From a virus: a stretch of DNA of 24,339 nt. The stretch spans positions 1 through 24,339 of the IMG/VR virus record IMGVR_UViG_3300022746_000050, one strand, 5' to 3'. The notes under the pieces are model-generated. The model made no database searches. It was not told the DNA's origin and saw only the letters and a list, made by a program, of their open reading frames with translations. Shown here piece by piece: positions 14,953 through 21,723 of this stretch (positions are counted from its first letter, which is position 1; every line of letters begins with the position of its first letter). Made by a program: the position numbers and the translations under genes.

Positions 14953-15689
14953 GCAGTAGGAATTAACCTACCCTCAAACGCATAAGTCCCAATATGGGAT
15001 AGCTGTACCCAAGGCGCTGCCCAAACTTTACCGCCAGCCATACGCCATTCACGGCAAAAATGATAGTCCTCAGACAATAAGCGATTGGTTTCAGGCTCAA
15101 TAGAGGTAGCAAAGAACTCTTTAATCTGCTCGTTTTGTTGCATATTACCGCTAAGATCGCCAACATCATTGGTATAGCTAGGTACTTTTTCAGCTAGTTT
15201 TTCCAGAACTTCACGCTTAATCAGCATAAATCCTGTACCTCCATTAAAGATTTCTACAGGATCTTTGATTGGAACGGTGACTTCACCAGCGTAGCCAACT
15301 AGGTTCACTACAAAACTTCCTGTGTGGTATCTCAAGTCTTGTTCGGGAATACCTTTATCCATAGCCATTTTTACTGTAGTCCAGTTAATTTCTTTTTTAG
15401 GGTAAATGCCACAGATAATCTCTTTATCAGCATCGAGCATCGGAATAATGTGTTCTGGAAAGAAGCGAATGTCTGAATCAATAAACATCAAGTGCGTGTT
15501 ATCTGTCTTTAAAAACTGATGTGCTAACGCATTTCTAGCCCGTGTAATCAGGCTCTCATTGAACATAAAGCTAAACGATAAGCCAACACCATGCTGAGCA
15601 AATACTTGTGACATAGTAAGAACGGATTGAGTGTAAAAGCCAGCACATTGACCGCCATACATCGGAGTTGCTACAAAGACTTTTTTCAT
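14949..15689 (-). CDS. GT-A-fold glycosyltransferase-like protein
   Basis: The start at 15689 (MKKVFVATPMYGG) has AGGAAATT directly before it; a longer frame from 15722 would overlap the radical SAM gene with unrelated residues. The 246-residue protein contains ESLITRARNALAHQFLK followed by THLMFIDSDIRFFPE. The DSD at residues 71-73 is the DxD-type metal and nucleotide-sugar binding motif. GGTGFMLIKREVLEKL later matches the acceptor-side motif of this GT-A class. LSEDYHFCREWRMAGGKVWA near residue 205 has the ED pair often needed for catalysis. It would transfer a sugar to an unknown acceptor. As the last gene of a coupled cassette it may act on the product of the preceding genes. Confidence 0.8.
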   Translation of the reverse strand: MKKVFVATPMYGGQCAGFYTQSVLTMSQVFAQHGVGLSFSFMFNESLITRARNALAHQFLKTDNTHLMFIDSDIRFFPEHIIPMLDADKEIICGIYPKKEINWTTVKMAMDKGIPEQDLRYHTGSFVVNLVGYAGEVTVPIKDPVEIFNGGTGFMLIKREVLEKLAEKVPSYTNDVGDLSGNMQQNEQIKEFFATSIEPETNRLLSEDYHFCREWRMAGGKVWAAPWVQLSHIGTYAFEGRLIPTA

Positions 15690-15696
15690 AATTTCC

Positions 15697-16791
15697 TCAT
15701 ACAAAGTTATCGGTGCTGGCATCTAACACCTGGTTAATAATGATGTTTTTGCGGTCATTAGAACATTCGTGCATACAGCGATGCTTAGCGTTAAATGACT
15801 GCATATATTCTTTTGTTTCCTGGCTAAACCACAGGTCCTTAAAACGCTTATCTTTAATTGATCCAATGCACCCTGTACTGTCAAAAGCCTTGTTATGGCA
15901 CGCATAGACCTTTTGATCCGCCCCAATTACAGGTACGGTCTGCATGATGTAGCATTGCTTGTAAGACCTGATATTGCTGTGTGAGCTACCTGGCTCGATG
16001 TTGTAAGTTGAATTGACGCTGAACTTGCTATCTACCAGATTTTGAATCTGAGCAAGCTGCGTGTTAACTTTCTCTGCGATTTTCGAATGGTAGTCATAAA
16101 AGTCAGGCGTGTACATAGGAGAAAAACGGACATTTTCAACGCCAGCAAATTTAAGTATTTCGGTAAATTCATAGAGGTTATCGCAGTTATTTTGATGAAC
16201 AATGTAGTTAACTGCTAAGTCGCAATCTTCATTCTTGATCTTAGCAAAGTTCTGTATGTTATTGATTACACTATTAAAACTCTTTTCAGGAACATTCCTA
16301 AAGCGTTTCATTTGAGCGCCATCGGTGTAGTCCATTGATACCCTGACCCACTTAGCTTTAGCCAACACCTCGGCACGATCTTTGACTAAGTTTTGCCCGT
16401 TAGTAATGATGGATAGATCAATGCCATAGTCCAGCGTGGCTTGCATGATTTTGACAATATCCTTGTGCATGAGAGGTTCGCCACCACCAGAGTAAGTCAC
16501 AGCCTTCACGCCCATGCTCCACAGGTCATCAAGGATCTCCATCATCTTCTCAGTAGAAATGACATCATTCTCATTCATATCTTCGTGCATCCCGCTGATG
16601 ATATGTTCTTCAGGACCACCATCCTTAACCCTAAATCCTGTGCTGTAAACGCAAAAGAAGCACCCGTGATTGCATAAATTGATTGGCTTGATGCGTACAT
16701 ATAGCGGTGCTGTGATCTCCCCCGCCACAAAAGAATTTAGCTTTTTTGGAAAGTTAAATATCTTGTAATCGCTGTATTTGTTTTGCCTCAT
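15697..16791 (-). CDS. Radical SAM protein with SPASM-like C-terminal cysteines
   Basis: The 364-residue protein has the radical SAM cluster motif CNHGCFFC at residues 40-47 (CX3CX2C), followed by VTYSGGGEPLMHKDI (SAM-binding GGE region) near residue 96 and a barrel-like middle. The C-terminal part carries further cysteines: KQCYIMQTVPVIGADQKVYAC, then GCIGSIKD, FKDLWF and CMHECSNDRK, which fits a SPASM or twitch domain binding auxiliary iron-sulphur clusters. Such enzymes modify peptides, sugars or other small substrates by radical chemistry. The substrate is unknown. The start overlaps the E1-beta-like stop by four bases, which ties it to the thiamine-diphosphate genes. Confidence 0.86.
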   Translation of the reverse strand: MRQNKYSDYKIFNFPKKLNSFVAGEITAPLYVRIKPINLCNHGCFFCVYSTGFRVKDGGPEEHIISGMHEDMNENDVISTEKMMEILDDLWSMGVKAVTYSGGGEPLMHKDIVKIMQATLDYGIDLSIITNGQNLVKDRAEVLAKAKWVRVSMDYTDGAQMKRFRNVPEKSFNSVINNIQNFAKIKNEDCDLAVNYIVHQNNCDNLYEFTEILKFAGVENVRFSPMYTPDFYDYHSKIAEKVNTQLAQIQNLVDSKFSVNSTYNIEPGSSHSNIRSYKQCYIMQTVPVIGADQKVYACHNKAFDSTGCIGSIKDKRFKDLWFSQETKEYMQSFNAKHRCMHECSNDRKNIIINQVLDASTDNFV

Positions 16792-17303
16792 ATTAAGTCC
16801 TTGTACTCCACTAAGATGGCTGATTCCTTACGGTTATCAATTAATTCGTACCCCTTGTTAACCATGCTTTCGGTTAAAAGCTGGTACACGGGAATATTAA
16901 TCATATCCCGCAAAGCGTTAGAGAAGTCCTGCGTATGAGTAGCCCCTGTGTACAAAGGCTTTTTCACATTACCAACTACGCAGCGAATGATGACAGCAGG
17001 ATCAAACTCGCCCTGGCTAATGTCTTTGATCTTATCTAAATGATTGACTAGCGCATCCATGCAATTCATTAAAAAGTCCATGCGTTCAATAAAAACAACT
17101 GGTCGCAAGCCTATTAAAGACAAACCAATAGCCATGCCCAACATCAAGTTCTCGGCTACTGGCATCTCAATAATCTGATTGTCTGGCACATTCTTGAGCG
17201 TTCCCATAGCACGCCCTTTTTGCAATCCATAACCAATAAACCGAACCTTAGGATCAGCAGCAAGGTAAGTGTTTCCCCTAATCAGAGCATCCTTATAGCT
17301 CAT
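16788..17303 (-). CDS. E1-beta / transketolase PYR-domain-like subunit (thiamine diphosphate), single domain
   Basis: The 171-residue protein matches the N-terminal pyrimidine-binding domain of E1-beta of pyruvate or branched-chain dehydrogenases. It shows FIGYGLQKGRAMG, EMPVAENLMLGMAIGLSLIG and LRPVVFIERMDFLMNCMDAL. Glu51 in VAEN corresponds to the catalytic Glu that activates the cofactor. Usual E1-beta is about 325 residues and has a C-terminal transketolase domain; that is absent. Paired with the PP-type protein at 17557-18171 it could make a minimal heteromeric enzyme, similar in size to the two-subunit sulfopyruvate decarboxylase. The substrate is unknown. Overlaps of four bases join it to both neighbours. 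Confidence 0.82.
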   Translation of the reverse strand: MSYKDALIRGNTYLAADPKVRFIGYGLQKGRAMGTLKNVPDNQIIEMPVAENLMLGMAIGLSLIGLRPVVFIERMDFLMNCMDALVNHLDKIKDISQGEFDPAVIIRCVVGNVKKPLYTGATHTQDFSNALRDMINIPVYQLLTESMVNKGYELIDNRKESAILVEYKDLI

Positions 17304-17560
17304 TCTTGTGCCTTTCTTAGTATTGCTTTAGCAAATGCAATGTAATTAAAAGGTTCAATTGGATGTTTTGGTTGAACCTGAGTTATTAAAAATGGTAACA
17401 GTACTTTCTGTATTTCCTCATCTGTTAGTGTCTTTGCTGGATGGGTGTAGAGTGGCTTTTCGTTTCTGTATTCATAATCAGGCAATCTTTGGTCAATAAC
17501 CCAAGTCCATCCTGTTATGTCATGTATTTGATACATCCACGCTACTGGTTCATTGTTCAT
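17300..17560 (-). CDS. Small PVAWMY-family protein between the two TPP subunits
   Basis: The 86-residue protein starts MNNEPVAWMYQIHDITGW and then has KPLYTHPAKTLTDEEIQKVL. The EPVAWMY...PLYTHP pattern occurs in many small bacterial and phage proteins of unknown function. The position is odd: it separates the E1-alpha-like and E1-beta-like genes, with four-base overlaps on each side. It may be an insertion of a mobile small gene or a partner of the enzyme. Nothing in the sequence points to a catalytic role. Confidence 0.65.
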   Translation of the reverse strand: MNNEPVAWMYQIHDITGWTWVIDQRLPDYEYRNEKPLYTHPAKTLTDEEIQKVLLPFLITQVQPKHPIEPFNYIAFAKAILRKAQE

Positions 17561-18171
17561 TTACGCTCCTTAAAGACAATATGTTTTTTAGTGCCGTTAC
17601 CAGCGTGAGGGTAGGTGGCTTTATATTTATTACGAATAACGCAAGAGGGCATTTCAAACTTAAATTTGTTTGGATTTCGCTCCTCAAAGCTCGTATCTAC
17701 TTGCCTGTCGTTATCTTCAATAATGAACATACACGGTAGGTCCTGACCTTCTACAAACATCACAGCTTCATAGAAATGCCCTTGCTCTTCAGCGCCATCA
17801 CCTAGGAAACAGTACACCCAGTTCTCGCTGCCTGATTCTTTGAGGGCGTAAGCCACGCCAGCAGCTATAGCGCAAGTGCCAGCAAGCACAGACGAAGTAA
17901 AAAAGTGACGGTTGCGGTCATAAACAAACATAGAATTGCCACCGAGAATATGTGCCAAAAGCTCATCTGCGGGTATTCCAGAAAGTAAAGCGTGATGATG
18001 ATTCCGATGAGTACTGAAAATCCAATCTCCATCTTTAATATCCTCCGTAAACAAATCAATTAAAAAGTCCTCGTTACCGCCTGATAAGTGAATCAGGTAG
18101 GGCAAATCCCCTGCCTCCCAATGCTCAGCTACCTTTTTCTCAAAATCAATTAATTCTTGTTTGCTTACCAT
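17557..18171 (-). CDS. E1-alpha-like thiamine-diphosphate PP-domain subunit, shortened
   Basis: The 204-residue protein follows the E1-alpha pattern: STHRNHHHALLSG (residues 53-65), a Gly-rich stretch with SSVLAGTCAIAAGVAYALK, then LGDGAEEQGHFYEAVMFV (GDG at 124-126) and LPCMFIIEDNDRQVDTS. GDG plus the downstream Asn (EDN, residues 152-154) is the metal-diphosphate binding motif; canonical E1-alpha has ENN. Usual E1-alpha is about 320-360 residues. Here the region after the cofactor motif is short, ending HIVFKERK. It should bind thiamine diphosphate together with the PYR subunit two genes downstream. No lipoyl-bearing E2 or E3 is nearby, so a dehydrogenase complex is unlikely unless it borrows host parts. 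Confidence 0.82.
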   Translation of the reverse strand: MVSKQELIDFEKKVAEHWEAGDLPYLIHLSGGNEDFLIDLFTEDIKDGDWIFSTHRNHHHALLSGIPADELLAHILGGNSMFVYDRNRHFFTSSVLAGTCAIAAGVAYALKESGSENWVYCFLGDGAEEQGHFYEAVMFVEGQDLPCMFIIEDNDRQVDTSFEERNPNKFKFEMPSCVIRNKYKATYPHAGNGTKKHIVFKERK

Positions 18172-18611
18172 GGTTCATCCAATTCAAATAAACGCCATTT
18201 ATCCGTTGGTACATCGTAGAAAAACTCACCTTGATTGACAGCCCTGTTTGGCACTTCAATGATGGGCGATGTAATGATCTCCATTACATTGATCCAATAC
18301 GCCCATTTCAGGTATTGATTGACTACGCACATATAGGTTGGTAAGTCGTTCAGAAAGAGTTTTTCCTTGCGTAATGGCACATGGATACTTGGATATGGGC
18401 AATAGTGCCAATGCTCACGCCACAAGCGCATCTCTACCTCGACATACGAATGAGGTATGAGGTCCTTGAAAGCCACTAGATCCACCTTGTATTTGTTTGG
18501 ATTAGGAATGGAATCGAGGCAATGCACTTGTTTTAGCCAACGCATTACGCTGCGCCTAGCAATCGGATCGCAAGCGTCATGGAGCTTCTGACTGAACGGC
18601 TTAGTAATCAT
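18165..18611 (-). CDS. Unknown protein, possible PD-(D/E)XK-like nuclease fold
   Basis: The 148-residue protein has YKVDLVAFKDL (Asp44) followed by YVEVEMRLWREHW (Glu58, Glu60) and then HVPLRKEKLF. The D-x13-E-V-E spacing followed by a strand with R/K resembles PD-(D/E)XK nucleases, but the diagnostic Lys of ExK is Met61-Arg62 here, so this is only a suggestion. Several Trp/His/Tyr residues are conserved-looking. It ends inside the E1-alpha-like gene (7-base overlap) and starts in an ATGA overlap with the gene before it. I do not recognise a named family. Confidence 0.55.
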   Translation of the reverse strand: MITKPFSQKLHDACDPIARRSVMRWLKQVHCLDSIPNPNKYKVDLVAFKDLIPHSYVEVEMRLWREHWHYCPYPSIHVPLRKEKLFLNDLPTYMCVVNQYLKWAYWINVMEIITSPIIEVPNRAVNQGEFFYDVPTDKWRLFELDEPW

Positions 18612-18820
18612 CTAGCAAAGACAACGGCAGCCCAAAAAACCCCAACAAGTGTGGCAAAGTACAAAAACAATTCAAAGTTCTTCCTGCGAACTGACTTGTA
18701 GTTTCCTAGCAACACCGATTGAATTAGCTCCATGTCATCACAGATTGGCGGTCTGCGATCAGGATGGTAGTTAGAGCCGATCTCTACGCCAGTCCTAGTG
18801 CGGTATGGTACTTGTTTCAT
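18608..18820 (-). CDS. Small conserved phage protein with C-terminal membrane span
   Basis: The 70-residue protein begins MKQVPYRTRTGVEIGSNYHP, a pattern (YRTRxGVxIG) I recognise from many small phage proteins. Residues about 50-68 (LFLYFATLVGVFWAAVVFA) make one membrane helix. AAGGGG precedes the start by a few bases. The basic N-terminal side would face the cytoplasm. Function is unknown; the family is usually carried in recombination/early regions of tailed phages. Confidence 0.65.
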   Translation of the reverse strand: MKQVPYRTRTGVEIGSNYHPDRRPPICDDMELIQSVLLGNYKSVRRKNFELFLYFATLVGVFWAAVVFAR

Positions 18821-18872
18821 GTTATCCCCTTGTTAGTGGCTGGTTGCTCAGAAAGATGCCAGCCTCACCTTC

Positions 18873-19262
18873 CTAACAGTCCTCTGGTAGAGAACTCACC
18901 TCTGAGCTAGTGGAGGGTATTTCCTCTATCAACACACGGATAGCCCCACCTTTGATCGGTTTACCCCGAACAATGGACAGTTCATCCACCTGAAAATCAT
19001 CGTCAAATACGCCAGCATCTTGCAAAGCATCGAGGACAGATTTGATGCGATTATCAATATCAATCTTCCGCTTGTCACGGGGAAACAACACCATTGAAAT
19101 TCGCAACTTCTTATCTCCTAATTTAGGTACTCGGTATTCAACAACATAGTCTGATACTGCTTGCTTAAATGCCCTGCCTTCTTTTGAAAGTCGCATCATC
19201 CCTCGATAGACTGTGCGATACGAGTTCACACTTGGAGGGAATGGCAAGTTCAAAAAGATCAT
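18873..19262 (-). CDS. rusA: RusA-family Holliday junction resolvase
   Basis: The 129-residue protein has the RusA hallmark PFPPSVNSYR at the N-terminus and KRKIDIDNRIKSVLDAL in the middle. Asp68, Asp70, Lys74 and Asp89 fall at the same spacing as the catalytic Asp70, Asp72, Lys76 and Asp91 of E. coli RusA. It would cleave Holliday junctions arising during replication or recombination so that DNA can be packaged. It follows an SSB-like and a RecT-like gene in the same direction, completing a recombination module. Its start overlaps the stop of a 49-residue gene (ATGA). Confidence 0.93.
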   Translation of the reverse strand: MIFLNLPFPPSVNSYRTVYRGMMRLSKEGRAFKQAVSDYVVEYRVPKLGDKKLRISMVLFPRDKRKIDIDNRIKSVLDALQDAGVFDDDFQVDELSIVRGKPIKGGAIRVLIEEIPSTSSEVSSLPEDC

Positions 19263-19408
19263 AGACAGGACAAGGGCGGGAAAACACCTTCAGTATCAGG
19301 ATTCCAACAGCATAAACCACCGCCAGGCACAACAATACATTTCTGTGCTGCTTGAACCTCTTTAGCTGGCAGGATATACAGATACAGACTAAAAAGGAAT
19401 ATCACCAT
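19259..19408 (-). CDS. Tiny secreted/membrane-like protein, 49 aa
   Basis: This frame begins at ATG (19408-19406) inside the 3' end of the SSB-like gene and stops TGA exactly over the RusA start (ATGA), the spacing used by most neighbours. It begins MVIFLFSLYLYILPAKEVQA, a hydrophobic leader resembling a signal peptide, then has KCIVVPGGGLCCWNPDTEGV with four Cys in the whole chain. This fills the only sizable gap between the SSB-like and RusA genes. There is no strong ribosome binding site, so coupling to the gene before is likely. No family is recognised. Confidence 0.55.
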   Translation of the reverse strand: MVIFLFSLYLYILPAKEVQAAQKCIVVPGGGLCCWNPDTEGVFPPLSCL

Positions 19409-19655
19409 CTTGGACACGATTGACCTCCTTTGGATATTGAGTATCTTGATTTGGTTTCCAGTTATCCTCAGACAAGCTAATTAACTGACCTTTGGGCGTG
19501 TTCTTAGTCCAACCAGCAATCTTGAGGGTTTGTCCTGCTTTGTAGTCCTCAGAGAGCAGCATCGTGCCTTTCCAGTCAGGTGCTTTCTCATGCTTCTTGT
19601 CGGTGTTCTGAAACAATACTCCCTTACCCATTTGGGCGATATGACCATTAGCCAT
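19389..19655 (-). CDS. SSB-like protein with DIPF C-terminal tip
   Basis: The 88-residue protein has a compact beta-rich body (GHIAQMGKGVLFQN, WKGTMLLSEDYKAGQTLKIA, GWTKNTPKGQLISLSE) and an acidic end NRVQDGDIPF. The last four residues match the tip of bacterial SSB proteins that docks replication and repair partners. The body resembles short DUF736/OB-like phage proteins. It lies right after RecT, with which ssDNA-binding proteins commonly work. AAGGAG precedes the start. I infer a single-stranded DNA-binding role; the fold should be checked. Confidence 0.72.
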   Translation of the reverse strand: MANGHIAQMGKGVLFQNTDKKHEKAPDWKGTMLLSEDYKAGQTLKIAGWTKNTPKGQLISLSEDNWKPNQDTQYPKEVNRVQDGDIPF

Positions 19656-20506
19656 TACATACTCCTTACTTTTTGAACTGCTGTTAAGAATTTAGCGGTT
19701 TGACCACCACTCCAGGTGCGTGTGAACTGATCGTTAGCTCTACGCAATAACTCATACTTGTGATTCTTTTCTTTACGATCAAACTTGTCAGACTTCTCAA
19801 TGCGATCAATGAGTTCGCAAAAGCCAGAAATCCAATCCTCAAGACTAAAGTAGCTGGCATAAGGATCATCGTTACCTGGCACATAGAGGTGATGTCTATG
19901 CAAGTGGCTGCCGATGTTGCCGTTGCCTGGAATCTTAGGAGCATCAGGAATGTCCTCAACGATGTCCACTAGCTCAGCAGGAGCAGCGATCTCGCCTGTG
20001 ACCTCATCTACTTTTCCAAAGTCTTTGGGCGGGGTGAAAGTTTCAACTTCCTCTGGAGTGTAGAACCCTGTAACAGATCCAGGGAAAACTGATCTAATCC
20101 CCTCTGAAATACAACGGCTTCGTAGCATCGCTCTGGGGAACTTTTGCCATCCAGACCCAGGTTTAACCAAGCCGATTTTGCTTGCTTGCTCAATAGTCCA
20201 TGTAACCGCAAGCTCGCCCCCGTTGGGGTGTGAAAAAACTCCAGTAACTTTGTCATCTGTGTACTCCTTCCAATCTACTTTCCCACCTGCGTTTTGAAAG
20301 CGTGCCAACATTGCATCTGCTTTGAGTGCTGGTCTGCCTTGGATAATGTGAAAGTCCCTAGCAGCCGTAGCAGGGTGCAATCCCTCGCTCTGAGCCACAG
20401 CCATAAGAGCTAACACGCTATTTTTGTCTTTCATGCCGAACAAGCCTGAAGCTGCGATAGCCTCTGCCATGCTCTGCATCTCTTGGAATGGAACTATGTT
20501 GCTCAT
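19655..20506 (-). CDS. recT: RecT-family single-strand annealing protein
   Basis: The 283-residue protein shows the RecT core: MAEAIAASGLFGMKDKNSVL, MAVAQSEGLHPATAARDFHI, GRPALKADAMLARFQNAGG and WQKFPRAMLRSRCISEGIRS. It pairs complementary single strands after resection by an exonuclease. The YqaJ-type exonuclease is 300 bases upstream in the same direction, which is the usual SynExo pair. The C-terminal 100 residues (from about 180) are acidic/basic mixed and not conserved. Stop and next start share one base. Confidence 0.92.
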   Translation of the reverse strand: MSNIVPFQEMQSMAEAIAASGLFGMKDKNSVLALMAVAQSEGLHPATAARDFHIIQGRPALKADAMLARFQNAGGKVDWKEYTDDKVTGVFSHPNGGELAVTWTIEQASKIGLVKPGSGWQKFPRAMLRSRCISEGIRSVFPGSVTGFYTPEEVETFTPPKDFGKVDEVTGEIAAPAELVDIVEDIPDAPKIPGNGNIGSHLHRHHLYVPGNDDPYASYFSLEDWISGFCELIDRIEKSDKFDRKEKNHKYELLRRANDQFTRTWSGGQTAKFLTAVQKVRSM

Positions 20507-20589
20507 GTCAATCTCTCCGATAGTTCAATCACTAGGTCAATGACACTTGTGGCAGCCATAAGCCATACTGCTATATCAATTGAGTTCAT
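20503..20589 (-). CDS. Micro-ORF, 28-aa membrane-like peptide
   Basis: The frame begins at ATG 20589 inside the end of the 82-residue gene and stops TGA over the RecT start (ATGA). The peptide MNSIDIAVWLMAATSVIDLV and its short tail are mostly hydrophobic. It bridges two genes with an overlap at each end. Its coding status rests on this spacing alone; it could simply be a leader that keeps ribosomes moving to RecT. Confidence 0.42.
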   Translation of the reverse strand: MNSIDIAVWLMAATSVIDLVIELSERLT

Positions 20590-20824
20590 GTTCTTTTTCC
20601 TCTTTGATCCATATTTTTAAAACATCCTCTAAACGGCTTTCCGCTTCTGCATAAGTTTTAAAAAATTTAGATATTTCTTCATGACAATAGCCATCGTGAA
20701 CAACTCTGTAACCCATAAACTCTCCTGAGTTCCAGCGCTTTTCAATAGAAAAATCCATATCTCTGCGCTTGTGGTGGTCCTGAGTTATGTAACCAAGATA
20801 TTCTTTTATGAGCTTTTCAATCAT
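20576..20824 (-). CDS. Hypothetical protein, 82 aa
   Basis: The protein is charged and probably alpha/beta: MIEKLIKEYLGYITQDHHKR, then RVVHDGYCHEEISKFFKTYA. Its start overlaps the exonuclease stop (ATGA), so it is a co-translated partner of the recombination genes. FKTYAEAESRLEDVLKIW resembles the end of small phage proteins that read sequence context for helicase or nuclease partners, but no named family is recognised. Confidence 0.6.
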   Translation of the reverse strand: MIEKLIKEYLGYITQDHHKRRDMDFSIEKRWNSGEFMGYRVVHDGYCHEEISKFFKTYAEAESRLEDVLKIWIKEEKEHELN

Positions 20825-21723
20825 TTGACTAAGAACCTCCGTGATCCTGGCTGCTCGACAACAAACTGCTGATAGATGTCGGGATAGCCTTGCTTTAATA
20901 AATCGGCTGAGAAGCGTTTAGAAGCCTTTGCAGCCTTCCAAGTCACTAGGGTAGTACCATCAAATGACCTGATCTCTGCGTTCTCGCCCATGGCGTTTCT
21001 AATCGAAACCTCTAGGCTTTCCTCTAATTCCTCTAACTGCTTGATCTGACCCTTGATTTGCTTGAGTTGACCGATCACCTGCTCTACTTGTTGCGTGGCT
21101 GTAATTACGCCAGCATTGTCGGCAGGGTAGATGATCTTGGTTTGCTCAATGGTTTCAGCTTCAGGGATCGTATTGGTTCGGCAATAGCCCCAAACCTTTG
21201 CCATCTTCTGTATCAGGTCTAACTTCTCCTGCTCGGTGATGGTGAACTCAAAGGTGTGAAACTCTTGACCACCAAAGAGAACCGCAAGGATGATTCTATC
21301 CACCCCTTGAACCGCTGCTTCATGCACTAACTGGGCGTAGTCGGCTGGCGGTATGCGATTGGTTTCAGGGTCGAACTTGTTACGCACTCCTGCGTTGTAG
21401 TTCTTAGCCTCTACTAATACTTTGCCAGTTGTGTCAATGAAGTCAAAGTGTGATTTAAACCACGGCTCTGTTGGGTGAGCAAGAGATATGTCGTGATCTC
21501 TTAGCTCTAGCCCTAACTTGTCCTGCGTTAGTCTGCCGATCAATGGCTGCATGATATGACCCATCTGCACAGCTTCTACTCCTGATAAGTCGGGTAGCTC
21601 TTTCTTGCCTTGCTTCTCTAGCACTACATCGAGCATCTTGCCATTGGCTACTTTACGGCTATCACCAGACCAAATTGCGGAGTTCCGCAATTCTGGTGCA
21701 AAGTCCCCACGATCATTTGCCAT
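20821..21723 (-). CDS. YqaJ/lambda-exonuclease-like 5'-3' exonuclease with coiled-coil tail
   Basis: ATG 21723 is chosen because AAGGAGGCAAAG precedes it; a TTG start at 21738 would put that site inside the gene. Residues about 18-30 (WSGDSRKVANG) and 50-66 (MGHIMQPLIGRL) are the N-terminal nuclease core. HFDF (Asp94) and VEAKNY (Glu105, Lys107) form the D...ExK catalytic set. In the usual G-x-x-x-E-P motif this protein has Q59-P60 in place of E-P. Residues about 215-255 (VEQVIGQLKQIKGQIKQLEE) are a coiled coil, and SFDGTTLVTWKAAKASKRF follows, as in other YqaJ proteins. It should resect double-stranded DNA for RecT. Confidence 0.87.
   Translation of the reverse strand: MANDRGDFAPELRNSAIWSGDSRKVANGKMLDVVLEKQGKKELPDLSGVEAVQMGHIMQPLIGRLTQDKLGLELRDHDISLAHPTEPWFKSHFDFIDTTGKVLVEAKNYNAGVRNKFDPETNRIPPADYAQLVHEAAVQGVDRIILAVLFGGQEFHTFEFTITEQEKLDLIQKMAKVWGYCRTNTIPEAETIEQTKIIYPADNAGVITATQQVEQVIGQLKQIKGQIKQLEELEESLEVSIRNAMGENAEIRSFDGTTLVTWKAAKASKRFSADLLKQGYPDIYQQFVVEQPGSRRFLVK

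Noticed and set aside
14956-14971. GTAGG-AATTAA-CCTAC hairpin as terminator between convergent blocks
   Set aside because: Only five base pairs, no T tract, and it lies inside the glycosyltransferase gene.
15690-15722. Longer start for the glycosyltransferase
   Set aside because: MKKVFVATPMYGG at 15689 has its own AGGAAATT site and matches the family start.
19165-19390. Alternative hydrophobic frame (LLCLAVVYAVGILIL) across the SSB-RusA gap
   Set aside because: It has no good start or ribosome site and runs deep into rusA; the 19259-19408 frame fits the gap and the overlap rule.
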